Shown here one piece after another: positions 9,797 to 20,076 of a stretch of 64,000 nt of DNA. Origin of the DNA: Tomocerus qinae. Lineage: Eukaryota > Arthropoda > Collembola > Entomobryomorpha > Tomoceridae. The DNA lies in contig CM034546.1 of NCBI GenBank assembly GCA_020055645.1, positions 682,001-746,000 of the forward strand. Reading direction: 5' to 3'. The notes below the pieces were generated by a model. The model ran no database searches and was not told the origin of the DNA. It worked only from the letters and a program-made list of their open reading frames with translations. A program made the position numbers and the translations under genes. Within the stretch, counting starts at the first letter, position 1, and each line of letters begins with the position of its first letter.

Positions 9797-12214
9797 ATGG
9801 CAGCTGGTGCTAATAAAGGAAAGAGCAATGGACCGAGCGATGTGACTTATGTCAAATTGGGTCTAATGATGGTTAACGAAGACCTAGGGACAGACAAAAT
9901 ATACACTCTAGACGATATAAAAAAGCCGACTCCAGAAATAGTCCAGCAAATCCTCATTTCGGCTCTGAGCCGAGTTTATGGACATGAAAACTTCACAAAT
10001 GTGAGTTTACTCTTGCTTTAAATGAAGTTTTAAAATTAAATTTTTTTGATTCCAACTGAAACGTAGGTTGAGGTAAATCATGATAGCAAAGGTTGTTAAT
10101 GAAAAATTTCCAAGTCTGAGCTTTGCAAGTATGCAAATAATAATTAAAATAACAAGCATATTTTATAATAATAATAACCACAAAAAAGAATACTGTCGAG
10201 GAAAAAAGATAATAATTTAGAATTCAGTAGAAGTTACAACGTGACTACCAGTTTCGATATTTTTAGAGAATATACTTCGTATTGTTATTAGTTCGTATTA
10301 TTTAATAATAGATGTTATGTTGGTATCTAAAATCCACAGGTTCCTCAACAAGAACTGGCAAACTTCAACAGCCATAGCCTCGGACCTCGCCTCTTCGTCG
10401 ATGCTACTGTAGACAATATTTATAGATATGTTTTAAAGTGTGTTCCGAAAAGTTCCGATATGATTGACTACAGCATCCTGCTTAATCCTTGTGGAGGTTA
10501 GATTTACTTACACCCAAACTTATTGCCAAAAAGTATAAGTTGATTTAGACCTAATGCAAATTTAATTTTTTTAGATCTAAAAAGAACGTATCAGCTGATT
10601 AGCTACATCGTTGCATTTACTTTATTCTGCGACAGAATCTCAGAAAATTTTGAGGGCGTAGCAAACGAACTTACTAATGAAAATCAGGTTAAAATTGATC
10701 TTTGTGGGGAAATCGAAGAGATCCAGGAGAAATGCGCCGCAGTGGAAAAGAAAATCAATGATGCAAAACTAGAAATGCCTGTTGTAAGAAAATATGCTTT
10801 TGGGGACTATTTATTTGTGTTACTGTTTGTTTGAATTATTGAAACTTTGTTTATTTGAAACATATGATGGGACATGGGACTGTACAATGTGTTTATTTTT
10901 ATATTTATTTGTATAAAGGTAGAGGCTACTTTGCAAGGACTAAAAGATGTTGTTAAAAGTGTGGAGGATGAAATCAGCTTTATTTCAGAGCAAATGCTTC
11001 AAGATCAACTGAAATATGACGAAATCGAAAAGGGAAATAAAAAGTTGGAGAGCACAATCACTCAACTGCAAAACACAATAATCGCCCTTGAAGATCAAGT
11101 CGTAGCGTCTCCTGAGGAGATTTTAAATGAATTCGAAACTGTGAAAAAAACTGTAAGTCATTAAAAATGCGTGAATAATTAGAAATTTGGCTTTATATCT
11201 TCTTTTCCTTTACAGTTGGAAATGGCAAAAACAGTTAGAAGTCAGTTGAGCAGTAAATTAGATGAAGAATCAGTTAGAGATCAAATCATTAAGAACGTGA
11301 TCGATATGGGTGAACGCTGTGTCTCAACTTTTGAAGAACTAGTCAACAAATTGAATGACGAAGAGTGAGATTTTTTTATATTTTCCATCCTGAAGGAAAA
11401 CGATATTTTATTTTAATTAGCCATATATTTGTTTAATACAGAGAAAAACTCACGGAAGCTTCCGCAATTGCAAGGGACATTCACCAGGCCAATAGAAAAA
11501 TCGAAAGTATTCAAGAGACTATAAATGAAATGACCACCACTCTTCTAAAATTGACTGAAGGAGAGACGGAAGAAAGTGCTTTGCATAAAGAAAAGATTGA
11601 ACAGATTCAGTTCGATGTTCAGGAGTTAACACGGTATGCATTTTTGATAAGTTATTCAATGCACCAAAGTAGTAAGTACATTGACAACGCAATCTAAGCG
11701 ACAAAGAAGTGTAACCTCAACTATTAGTTGTGTGCAGAAAATTTTTTAAGCATGACATTACATAATCTCCGACTCTGAAATGATATCTACTTGCAGAGTA
11801 CAAAATATTGTTTTTTAAATAATGCTTATAAATATGAAGTGGCATGAATTGTTATGGAAATTATTTTTGTTGTCTTTGTTTCATAGAACTAAAGAAGAAA
11901 CTTTAATTTTGCTGGACGTACTTAAATCACAAATTAGTGATGAACAAAAACGCTCTGACGATCTCCAATGTCAACTAGCGGATGTGAAGACCAGTAATAA
12001 GGATCATGAATATTACTGTAACACAACAATTGTGAACATCAGCCAATCTAATGTAAGTGAACAGTACCCTTACTTTTAACACGTTGACGATTCTGCCGAA
12101 TCTATCGATCTATTGAATGTACAATAATTGTTGTAATTTTTTTTGCAGAGAGCCCGATTTCAAAGAAAAATGCAAAATTTTAATGATTCCATTTTGGCCC
12201 ACAACAAACAATAA
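9797..12214 (+). CDS. NUF2: Kinetochore protein Nuf2 (Ndc80 complex), eight exons
   Basis: Exons: 9797-10000, 10340-10496, 10575-10783, 10919-11152, 11216-11364, 11442-11633, 11887-12052 and 12149-12214. All have GT-AG borders and compatible phases (0,1,0,0,2,2,0). The product is about 458 residues, against 464 in human Nuf2. Residues 1-165 form the calponin-homology domain: KPTPEIVQQILISALSRVYG parallels the family's PKPEVL...ALQIVYG block, and DLKRTYQLISYIVAF parallels KAKRTARFLSGIINF. The rest is a long coiled coil, including VVASPEEILNEFE, matching the conserved IVDSPEKL stretch that marks Nuf2. Nuf2 pairs with Ndc80 and links kinetochores to spindle microtubules at mitosis. The gene starts head-to-head with a small membrane protein gene. 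Identification rests on domain order, length and two conserved blocks. Confidence 0.88.
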
Positions 12215-13671
12215 TAATGAAGATTTAACAATTTCTCTTTCATTGTCTACGTTACGGTAAAAGCCAAAAATGTAACTGTTTTTGCTTAGTATGCAGAAGT
12301 TTAACTCTGTGCTTTGCATATAGTGATATTTTCTGTATTTTGAAAAAATTCAAGTGCTAATTTCAATAGCCTGTTAAAAATCATTATAATTTAGTTGGCA
12401 TTCCTTTTCTAATGATTTTTTTAAAAAAGCTACCGTTTGTATAATATTTAAGTGATATTTAGTTTGTAATCTTTTAATACTCGCTAAAATTTCAACAATG
12501 AACGAATCAGCTGGTTGAAAATTAATTATAATATCAGCATCCTTAATCGTTTGCCTTAAAATGACTGATTTTTTGCATCTAATATAGTGCGTAAGTATGT
12601 GAATATTTTAGTTATTTGAATTTGCTTTTGAATTTTAGTTATATGAAGTTAACATTCTCTGTATTTGTATTTCGTTCTAAGTAAATTTCAAAAATGAACT
12701 GATTCTTGTGCTATTATTCCCATTTTTGATAGGAAAAAAACTCAAAATCAGTGTGGTTTTCAGTTGCATATTTTTCTGGTCACATTTACCTGATAATTAT
12801 TAAATTGTTTTAGTAGACACTGACAGAAACTTTCCTTGGTATTGAATTGGTACTAAAATAATTCTTATTTTATTGCCAATTAATTTGTCACAATGCTTTC
12901 CTTGAAACATTAGGAAGGTCGTGCAGTATACATTGGTAGAAGGCCAGTTTGCGTGACATCATTACAGTTCTACTGAAAGATAGGTTTCGTCACTTACAAC
13001 AATGCAAATAGTTAGCATTATCGACGTCATGCGAAAATAATGTTGACAAAATCGTCTTATAATTACACTACAATGGAATTAGAAATCCTTGTCGATTAGA
13101 ACCAATGATTTAATTAGTATTTATGACGCAGTTACAAAAACTTCTGAATTTCATTTTAATTCCACAAATAAAGTTTCAACATAATTTCAAACCATACAAT
13201 TACAAGTTTTCCAAAGTCTTTTCCTGTAATGTCAATGTTATGCCAAAAACTTTTCCGTCAGCAACTTGAATGTAATCAGTCCCTAAAAACCAGAATCAAT
13301 AAATCCGATATGTTTACTTCTTCAATGGCAATTACAAGTTTCTAAATATTTGATATGACAAATTTGTAAGAGCAATGCGGAAAACTTAATTTCAATGAAG
13401 GATAAATATTACTTCCTACTGTGTTATTATTTCCTGGAAGAAAGTAATTGCTATTTATTCGAGTTTTAGGTACTCTAACAATACAAATTGGAACAATTTC
13501 GTTCAATTGCTTAAATTGTAATGAATCCGGAAAGTGCATTCTACATTAAAGGACGTGTTTCATGTAGAGTCATTGAAAAACTGAAAACACTAGGAAATAC
13601 TCACAACTGGACGAAGAACAGCCAGTAAAGTTAGAATAAGTGATATTTGTAAAATATATTTATTTCTGAGA
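12215..13671. other. Intergenic, no gene seen
   Basis: AT-rich spacer between NUF2 and the first receptor-like gene. A 65-codon minus-strand frame at 13342-13539 has no recognisable domain. The last 60 bp before 13672 are likely 5' UTR. Confidence 0.4.
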
Positions 13672-15747
13672 ATGGAGTTGCTACTACATGCAATACTTTT
13701 CTTCGGGGTCATTCCAAAAGTAAAAACGCAATCTTTTATTGAAATAGCCGATTTAGGATCAGTTGTGCAGCCATTCTCAGACTGTGCAGTCGTTTTCCTT
13801 TATAAGCAATACTCACCTCTTGTAAACCAAGATTTTGGATTTCCTATCGTGATTTTGCACTATGATCGATATAAATTGCTGTCAACCAGAAGAAAATGGA
13901 TTTTGCCATATTTAAGGATGAAATTTTGGTTTGAAACAAAAAGTTCTTATTTTAAGGAGCCATTTCATATTTGCTATCACCCTTCTGTCCATGTACAAGT
14001 CCAACGACTTGGAAAACCTGAATTTTGTTATGAATCTTTCGGGTATAGCATTTATGTCTCGCCCTTCACCGCTGCTAACATCCATATTCTTGAAGGACTT
14101 TCTTTAACGTTGACTATGGATATCAATTCCATAAAATCTAGAGAGAATTATCCATCGTATGACCTAAAGCTTCAACAAACTGTTTGCGTCGGCTGCCCAA
14201 TTATGCGAAAGGATCATACTCCCATCCCATTTATGAATCTAACGGAACTTTTATCCGTTACTGACGATTCCTTAGGAAGAAGAGCTGCCGCTGTAACCTT
14301 TAAAAATTTTGTATCTGCATTTCATCGTTCCAAAATTGTATACGAAGTCATTGACTCAAAACTTTGTGCATTAAATGGAACGTTGTCAATTGATGCAAAA
14401 TGGATAAACCCTTTCAAAGCATTAACCGACCAACGTTTAATGCTGAAATCCATTTTCGAAGTATTTATGTGGGAAGATTTCAATGTCATCACTTGGAATT
14501 CCAAATACACCTTTCACTATTCTATAATTGGAGGCATTCTGAAACAACATCATGGTCCTTCGGCTCATATACCTCAGATACTTGTGGATTCTGATGAATT
14601 GAAATTTGTGACATGTGCTGGAGTATTTAATGAGTCTCTCTGGAAGGATTATTTCGAACCTTATGATACAATTTTCTGGATAATCTTTTTTCTTGTGACC
14701 ATTTTGATTGCAATTGTATTTACAGTCCAAAATGGGTGGACACGAACAGAATTGAATTTTAAAAATATCTTCTACAATTTATATTACTTTTTGGCTGCAA
14801 TGTTAGAACAATCTGTAAGTGTTGGTTCAGCCATGGAGAAAAGAAAGCTGACATTGACATTTGGTATTTGGATTATGATAAGTATTATTTGCAGCAATGG
14901 CTACAAAGGAATTCTTGTAAGTCGACAGACTATTCCCCCTTCTCTAAAAACCTCTTACACGTCTTTTAAAGACCTTCACAATTTTTCAGTGATTGGGCCT
15001 AATAATTTTGAATGGTCTTTACTCTATAATTCTGTATCGGATCTCGATTACTTATTCTATTTAGAATTCTGTTTTGACCAAAATAAAACCCAAGAGGATT
15101 CTTGTGGAAAATTGGATCCCCATACTTGTTACCTTCATAGAGATAGTAGCGGGATTGCACTGGCTAGACACAACATTTTTGGGAATGAAAGGACCGAGTG
15201 GACTTGGATTAAGTTGACAGACAGGGACACCAATTATGTACCAAGGAAAAATATTTTACCCACAGACTTAATACTTGGAAAATTGGAGTCGCGTTGCCTT
15301 AAAGGTTCCCATAAAGATTTTGAGGAATTCCCGTCCTTCATGAAGGATTGCTCTTTGAAAAGGGCCTACGTGGATTTCAGCAAACGACTCCGCCTATACA
15401 GCGACCTGGTCTTTGACGAAAGGAAGTTTGTCACTAGAAACGCTAACACGATTCCACAAGTTTCAACATTTTACATCCCTAATTACACTTTGATTAAGCA
15501 ACAACTCTATCTCAAAGTCCAACATTTCCAAACTTCAGGAATTTATTTACTCTTTCAAAAATGGAACTGGCATTTCCAAAAAAAGAATTATCAATCGCAA
15601 TTATCAATTCCTAAAGATAATCCTCGTAATGCACAATCTGTACGTTTATTTGGATTCTTTAGTATCTGTGCTTTACTAACAGCACTTTCTTTTATAGCAT
15701 TTTCCTTTGAACACATCTACAAAATTTTTTTAATGAGTTGTAACTAA
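13672..15747 (+). CDS. Divergent ionotropic-receptor-like channel, copy 1
   Basis: Single-exon gene of 691 residues. Residues 1-20 are a signal peptide (MELLLHAILFFGVIPKVKTQ). An ectodomain with about 12 cysteines follows, in two lobes split by the channel core, as in glutamate-receptor relatives. The core is M1 about 333-353 after FEPYDTIFW, a re-entrant pore segment 366-386 (FYNLYYFLAAMLEQSVSVG), and a pore-lining helix 394-416 (FGIWIMISIICSNGYKGILV) ending SRQTIPP. This parallels the SYxxxLxSxLTVP end of arthropod ionotropic receptors. A last helix lies at 659-681. There is no amino-terminal domain of the iGluR type. IRs are ligand-gated cation channels used in smell, taste and humidity sensing; that role is inferred. 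Four relatives lie in the window, all plus strand and all without introns in the aligned region. Confidence 0.78.
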   Translation: MELLLHAILFFGVIPKVKTQSFIEIADLGSVVQPFSDCAVVFLYKQYSPLVNQDFGFPIVILHYDRYKLLSTRRKWILPYLRMKFWFETKSSYFKEPFHICYHPSVHVQVQRLGKPEFCYESFGYSIYVSPFTAANIHILEGLSLTLTMDINSIKSRENYPSYDLKLQQTVCVGCPIMRKDHTPIPFMNLTELLSVTDDSLGRRAAAVTFKNFVSAFHRSKIVYEVIDSKLCALNGTLSIDAKWINPFKALTDQRLMLKSIFEVFMWEDFNVITWNSKYTFHYSIIGGILKQHHGPSAHIPQILVDSDELKFVTCAGVFNESLWKDYFEPYDTIFWIIFFLVTILIAIVFTVQNGWTRTELNFKNIFYNLYYFLAAMLEQSVSVGSAMEKRKLTLTFGIWIMISIICSNGYKGILVSRQTIPPSLKTSYTSFKDLHNFSVIGPNNFEWSLLYNSVSDLDYLFYLEFCFDQNKTQEDSCGKLDPHTCYLHRDSSGIALARHNIFGNERTEWTWIKLTDRDTNYVPRKNILPTDLILGKLESRCLKGSHKDFEEFPSFMKDCSLKRAYVDFSKRLRLYSDLVFDERKFVTRNANTIPQVSTFYIPNYTLIKQQLYLKVQHFQTSGIYLLFQKWNWHFQKKNYQSQLSIPKDNPRNAQSVRLFGFFSICALLTALSFIAFSFEHIYKIFLMSCN

Positions 15748-17004
15748 AACTTTATTGCTGCTCCCTTAAATGTCAACCACCTATGATTATATGCAGAAGG
15801 TTATTTGTTAAATATGTTATGTACTAGTAGATGAATTGGCTTATCATGTTATAAAAATCAGCCGCAGTATTTAAGTCATGTTCAAAAGAATGTTATAACT
15901 TTTTCAAATTATGTTGAATTTACTATGGGAATCGTCTACAGCAATAGATTCTCTCATATGTATGAAAATACCATTCTTTCAAGGCAAAATGTTCTCAATA
16001 TAATAATCCGTTTAGTCTTTAGTGTTTCAACTTATGGCAAGCACACGTCAATTTCGTTTAGTAATTTCATACCGAGATTCCCAAAAAATTGAATCACTTG
16101 AGAATGTAATTTCTAGAGAGAATAGTCATTATATGCGCCTACTCGACTACTTGGAGCCATGCATGCATGATTGAATTTTCTGGAGACATTCACAAGAAAC
16201 TACTGAATTAAAACTGCATACTTCATGAAGCAACTAATTCATAGAAATGTGCAACAACCGCGCTGTTAGGTAGTCATCCTTTTCTTATTTGTTCGTAAGT
16301 TAGATAGTTAGTAAGCCCGTATTTTTTATAGAAAACTATATCGTGTCAGGACGAATTATAACTTTTTTTGGGTAGTACTGCACATTATTTGTAATTATGA
16401 AGCAAAACTTACATTTTATTCAATAATTTTTAATGACTACCTAAGTATGTAACAGACTAAAGTAAACAATATACTAGGAATAATATAAGAACTGTAGGGG
16501 TACTAGACCAGAGCAGCTCCCCCCCCCAATATTCTAAACACACATTGGATATTTGCTCTAAATTTAATGTATTTTTATCCAATAGAAAATTCTTGTCAGA
16601 TGTTCTAGCATCCCCAAATTCGTGTTGTGGGTACGCCCTAAACATACATTAAAATAAGTAGTTACACTTTAAACATGCCTGCTACACCTAAGAAAATATA
16701 AACGTTTTAAAAGTTAGGTTTATTTGGTGCACATTTATCTTTATCGCAATCACGACAAAACTAGAATAAAAAGTATCACACACAATAGAAATTACTGAAT
16801 GGCATTATTGCACTTGAGTGGAATATTATGAAATTAGATATAATTTGAAACCCTTAATCAAAGCCAATTTATAATTTTTGTACTTGAATTATCGCAGCAT
16901 GAACTATTTATGCAAAAAAGACACTCAAAAACTGCTGTGAGACTTGTGGGAGAAATTGTGAAGTAAAGTAGGTTAAATATTTTCAATGAATAGTACAGAG
17001 AAAT
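15748..17004. other. Spacer between receptor-like genes, no gene seen
   Basis: AT-rich DNA with no convincing frame or RNA gene. A short C-tract (16511-16519) is the only compositional feature noticed. Confidence 0.4.
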
Positions 17005-19287
17005 ATGTATCGTGAAACAATATTAGAAATTGTAAATGCCCCGAAATTGAAATTGCTTCGACCAATCATTCTATTTTTTGGAATAATTCCAACCGTGAAG
17101 TTGCAAGCATTTGTTGAAGTATCTGATTTGGATACAACGATTTTGACATTCTCAGATTGTTCGGTCGTTTTCATTTATAAAAACTCCTCCCCAATCATAG
17201 ATCGGGATTTTGGGATACCAATTTCAATTTTGGATACGGATCGATATCAGTTGTTGTCTGCTCGAAGAAAATGGATTTTTCCGTACTTACGAATAGATTT
17301 TTCTTTCGAAACCAAAAGTTCCAATTTTATTGAGCCCCTTTCTATTTGCTATAAACATCCTAATCATAAAGGAAATGTACTTGATAAACCTCAATTTTGT
17401 TATGAAACTTTCGGTTACAACGTGTACCTGTCTCCTTTTATAGCAGATAATGTTAATTTGCTTGAGGGGCATTCTTTAGTGTTAACTGTGGATATCAATC
17501 TTTTAAAATCACAAAAGAACTTTCCATCGTACGATATAAAATTAGAACAGACAGTTTGTTTTGGCTGTCCAGCTGTTTTAAAGACAAATAATATCTCATT
17601 TATAAGCGTAACTGACATTGCAGCAGTTCCTGACGGGAATTTTGGGAAAACATTAGTTATGTCAAGATTTAGGAATTATGTGGATACCTTTCACCATTCC
17701 AAAATTGTATACGAAATAAGGGACTCTAAATTTCAAGTTTTAAATGGATCTTCGTCGATTGATGCAAAATGGGTAAATCCTTTCAAGCCAGTGCACTTGC
17801 AAAGTAAAGGTTTTCCATTGGAATCAATTTTAGAATTATTTATGTGGGAAGATTTCCAAGTGATCACTCCACAGAAGAAACACCATTTCCAATACACAAT
17901 TGTGTCTGGCGGGAACCTGAGAAAGATCCCTGGGCCTTCAGCTCACATACCTCAAATATATCTTAGTATCGATTACTTAAAATTTGTGACTTGTACTGGA
18001 GTTTTTAAGGAGCCCTTCCTCAAATCTTATTTGGAACCTTATGATACAATTGTCTGGATATATTTTTGTGTCGCCATGACTTTGCTTTCGATAATATTCA
18101 CCGTTCAAAATAGATTGTCACACTCTACATCTTTGAAAGGCATTTTGCACAATTTTTATTGCTTCTTTGCTGCAATGTTGGAACAAGCTATGAAACTTGG
18201 CGTAGCCATGGACAAAAGAAAGTTAGTTTTGACGTTTGGAGTTTGGATTATTATTGGAATTACATGCAGCAATGGCTACAAAGGTACACTAGTAAGTCGG
18301 ATGACAGTCCCGCCAGCTTTGAAGCCTTTATTCGCTTCTTTTAAAGAACTTGACAATTTCTCTGTAATTGGACCTCTTGATTTAAAAATGTACTTCATTA
18401 ATAATGGCTTGGCGAAAGAACGGTCCATACATTATCTAGGTTTCTGTTCCGATGAAAACAAAAAAAGTGAAGATTCTTGTGGAAAATTAAATCCCCTTAT
18501 TTGTCGTTACCACAATGAAAGCAACGGACAATTATTGGTGGAGCACGAGATTTTTGGAAAGGAAGTCACCGAGTGGACATGGACGCAGCTGACAGAAAAT
18601 GAAATGATAAACGATAGAAAAAGAACAATTTTGCCAACAAATCTTTTACTCGGTTTATTACAGTCGCGATGCTATAAAAATCCACAAACTTATTTTGACA
18701 AAACTAGATTCTTTTTGAAGGACTGCTCGTTGAAAAGAGCTTACGTTGATTATGGCAGTCGTTTAGGCCTGTACGGTGAATTTGTATTTGAAAAAACGAA
18801 GTATGTAACCAGCGATGCTAATATTATCCCAAAAATATTCATAATTCATGTCCCTAATTACATTGTGATTAAGCAACAACTCTACCTCAAAATGCAGCAT
18901 TTTCTAACGTCAGGAATTTATTTAATGTTTCAAAAATGGAACGCAAACTTTGAAAATAAATATTATCAAACAAAATTATTATTTCCAAAAGATAATCTTC
19001 GTGATGCACAATCTACACATTTATTTAGTTTCCTTTATTTCTGCGCTTACTTGACAGGATTTTATGTCCTCGTTTTTAGTTTTGAAAATATCTATGGAAC
19101 AAGATTTATTGTGTTCTTGTTAAAACTCTATGGCTGTTTATCCAAATTGGACAGAACCATTATTGTTATCACAGGATTTTTGAAAACCTATGGGAGTAAC
19201 CTAAATGCTTATTTTTGCAGAAAAATGTTTCTTGGTAATAACACTTTTCATTCCATATCTAAACGAATTCCATGCCAAATGTGTTAG
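17005..19287 (+). CDS. Divergent ionotropic-receptor-like channel, copy 2
   Basis: A 760-residue single-exon paralogue of the gene at 13672. It keeps the signal-peptide block (IILFFGIIPTVKLQ), the paired cysteines (FSDCSVVFIYK, FCYETFGYN, CFGCP), the pre-M1 motif LEPYDTIVW, the pore LHNFYCFFAAMLEQAMKLG and the pore helix with CSNGYKGTLVSR. The start codon used by its relatives corresponds to TTG at 17047. The open frame runs up to ATG 17005, adding about 14 residues (MYRETILEIVNAPK) before the hydrophobic leader. The C-terminus is also about 50 residues longer than in copy 1, continuing past the last helix with a second hydrophobic stretch and a Cys-containing tail (RIPCQMC). The channel role is inferred from topology. 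Confidence 0.75.
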   Translation: MYRETILEIVNAPKLKLLRPIILFFGIIPTVKLQAFVEVSDLDTTILTFSDCSVVFIYKNSSPIIDRDFGIPISILDTDRYQLLSARRKWIFPYLRIDFSFETKSSNFIEPLSICYKHPNHKGNVLDKPQFCYETFGYNVYLSPFIADNVNLLEGHSLVLTVDINLLKSQKNFPSYDIKLEQTVCFGCPAVLKTNNISFISVTDIAAVPDGNFGKTLVMSRFRNYVDTFHHSKIVYEIRDSKFQVLNGSSSIDAKWVNPFKPVHLQSKGFPLESILELFMWEDFQVITPQKKHHFQYTIVSGGNLRKIPGPSAHIPQIYLSIDYLKFVTCTGVFKEPFLKSYLEPYDTIVWIYFCVAMTLLSIIFTVQNRLSHSTSLKGILHNFYCFFAAMLEQAMKLGVAMDKRKLVLTFGVWIIIGITCSNGYKGTLVSRMTVPPALKPLFASFKELDNFSVIGPLDLKMYFINNGLAKERSIHYLGFCSDENKKSEDSCGKLNPLICRYHNESNGQLLVEHEIFGKEVTEWTWTQLTENEMINDRKRTILPTNLLLGLLQSRCYKNPQTYFDKTRFFLKDCSLKRAYVDYGSRLGLYGEFVFEKTKYVTSDANIIPKIFIIHVPNYIVIKQQLYLKMQHFLTSGIYLMFQKWNANFENKYYQTKLLFPKDNLRDAQSTHLFSFLYFCAYLTGFYVLVFSFENIYGTRFIVFLLKLYGCLSKLDRTIIVITGFLKTYGSNLNAYFCRKMFLGNNTFHSISKRIPCQMC

Positions 19288-19869
19288 AGAACAACCTGAT
19301 AGTATTGGCGTAGCCATATATAGGTACAACTATTTTGGTTTTTATATTCACAATATTGGTATTACCAGCAGAAACTGCCATACAAATTAATCTATCTTAA
19401 ACTTACATATATATTATTATACAACACAATTTTCAAAAATATTAAATATTTGCTTATTTACGTTCTGACAGTTGTAACCGACATAAAGTGGTTATTTGTA
19501 TAAAATGACTCATGTCAGCATTTCTTGATAAAACTTTTTGTAGCGACTAAAAACATTTTGCTTATTTTTATTATAGGAAGTTGAGATAATGCTCATGCCT
19601 GGCCATTAAAACTTACAAAACATAACAGGTCTTAAAAGCTGTAAATACCTTTAAATCAAACATGCAAACTATCATTCACAAAAAATACTTTATGTAAACA
19701 CAGCGATTAAAGTTTAACTGCACGACAATATCGATGTATTACTTTCAATACAATAGGGTGCAACGAAACAGGTGCCCGTTTGTATGAAAAGAAGTAATTG
19801 ACGAAATATCAAAAAAAGCTTTTAAAACATGCATAATTGTATTTTAGGAAACGTTTATTCGAATGTGCT
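19288..19869. other. Spacer, no gene seen
   Basis: AT-rich sequence between receptor copy 2 and the left LTR of the retrotransposon. A short frame overlapping the end of copy 2 (19205-19390) is not supported. Confidence 0.4.
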
Positions 19870-20073
19870 TGTTGCTACGATATTTATCTAATAGTTTGTT
19901 TATTCATCTATTTCTATGTTTGTCATAATTTTATGAAAAATGATCAGTCAGTAATGTAAATGTCTCGAGTCGACACGCATGAAAAGTGTGGCTCTCGAAA
20001 AGTGTTAATAAATTCATGACAGTTTATGTTTAATGTCTGCTACAACCAGAAGTACTGATTTTTAGCAGTTACA
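19870..20073 (+). repeat. Left LTR of the Pao/BEL element
   Basis: A 204-bp direct repeat, TG...CA bounded, about 98 percent identical to 25979-26182. A candidate AATAAA occurs within it near 20008-20013. Confidence 0.9.
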
Positions 20074-20076
20074 TTA

